From positions 1-5,528 of the forward strand of contig JBDLJU010000208.1 of NCBI GenBank assembly GCA_039714215.1: a DNA stretch of 5,528 bases, written 5' to 3'. Shown piece after piece: positions 5,284 through 5,528 of the stretch; position 1 is the stretch's first letter, and every line of letters starts with the position of its first letter. This DNA is from UBA11579 sp039714215. Lineage in GTDB: Bacteria > Chloroflexota > Anaerolineae > Anaerolineales > UBA11579. The translations under genes and the position numbers were made by a program. A model generated the notes under the pieces. That model was not told where the DNA came from. It searched no databases and was given only the letters and a program-made list of their open reading frames with translations.

Positions 5284-5528
5284 GTGTCAATTATTCTAGA
5301 TGGCTCCGGTCTGACTATTGAAAAGCTGGTAGCGATTGCCCGCCATGGGGAGCAGGTAGAACTTGCCCCAGATGCATTGGAGCGGATCAAAATCTGCCGG
5401 GCGATGCTGGAGGAGAAGATCGAAGCCGGGGAAATCATGTATGGGGTTAACACCGGGATCGGTGAGTTTTCTGAGGTTGTGCTCAATGACGAACAGGTCA
5501 TGCAGTTCCAGCGCTATCTGATCTACAA
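5284..5528 (+). CDS. Histidine/aromatic amino acid ammonia-lyase (MIO family), 5' part
   Basis: The first 81 codons of an MIO-dependent ammonia-lyase or aminomutase, cut by the window end (family length is about 500). These cytosolic homotetramers remove ammonia from His, Tyr or Phe using a self-made MIO group. The start is GTG at 5284 with a strong AGGAGG (5273-5278) 5 bases upstream. The N-terminal domain pattern fits: LDGSGLTIEKLVAIARHG (5-22), then MYGVNTGIGEF (52-62), which holds the catalytic Tyr53 of the YGxNTG motif at the same number as in Pseudomonas putida HutH. Classical HutH proteins continue GFGKLA here; this one has GIGEFSEVVL, so it may belong to a separate branch. The Ala-Ser-Gly triad and the residue setting substrate choice lie beyond the window, so His versus Tyr or Phe cannot be decided. 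It lies 216 bases after the cystathionine gamma-synthase-like gene on the same strand. Confidence 0.88.
   Translation, partial: MSIILDGSGLTIEKLVAIARHGEQVELAPDALERIKICRAMLEEKIEAGEIMYGVNTGIGEFSEVVLNDEQVMQFQRYLIY

Noticed and set aside
5030..5299. 89-codon plus-strand frame spanning the gap before the ammonia-lyase
   Set aside because: It begins inside the preceding gene and runs over the ribosome binding site and start of the next; neither its first ATG nor the internal ATG at 5165 has a credible ribosome binding site.

Overview
The window looks like chromosomal DNA from a free-living bacterium of about 50% GC. The protein types (a GlmM, an AlgC-like phosphohexomutase, a plant-type cystathionine gamma-synthase relative and an MIO aromatic amino acid lyase) would suit a Chloroflexota (Anaerolineae-like) genome. 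That placement is a weak inference from general protein style. No rRNA, tRNA, CRISPR array, insertion sequence or phage gene is visible.

Layout. Positions 10-2917 hold a two-gene minus-strand operon. glmM (phosphoglucosamine mutase, for UDP-GlcNAc and the cell wall) comes first. A phosphomannomutase/phosphoglucomutase follows after a 31-base gap. They are two branches of one superfamily (alpha-D-phosphohexomutases) and together feed sugar phosphates into envelope polymers. A perfect TTGACA box upstream of glmM is a credible promoter. Positions 2982-3340 carry no convincing gene but contain three inverted repeats.

On the plus strand a near-consensus sigma70-type promoter (3341-3369) starts a long leader. 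The leader holds, in order: a segment with extensive self-pairing (3402-3506) that also contains a 32-codon reading frame, an intrinsic terminator (3521-3546), a 53-codon frame for a one-helix membrane peptide (3567-3728), and a second intrinsic terminator (3762-3797). The second terminator ends only 4 bases before the ribosome binding site of the next gene, leaving no room for another promoter. The gene must therefore be read through it, so the terminator is best read as an attenuator. An 11-bp competing pairing formed by the last codons of the 53-codon frame supports this.

The gene behind the attenuator (3814-5067) is a full-length relative of plant-type cystathionine gamma-synthase. It has Arg where the family has its PLP-binding Lys, and it also lacks two active-site Tyr residues. 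It may be a non-canonical or non-catalytic member of a PLP enzyme family. After a 216-base gap with its own likely promoter, the window ends inside a histidine/aromatic amino acid ammonia-lyase-type gene (MIO family) that keeps its catalytic Tyr.

The most interesting parts are the attenuator leader with small frames and the lysine-less PLP-fold protein it appears to control.
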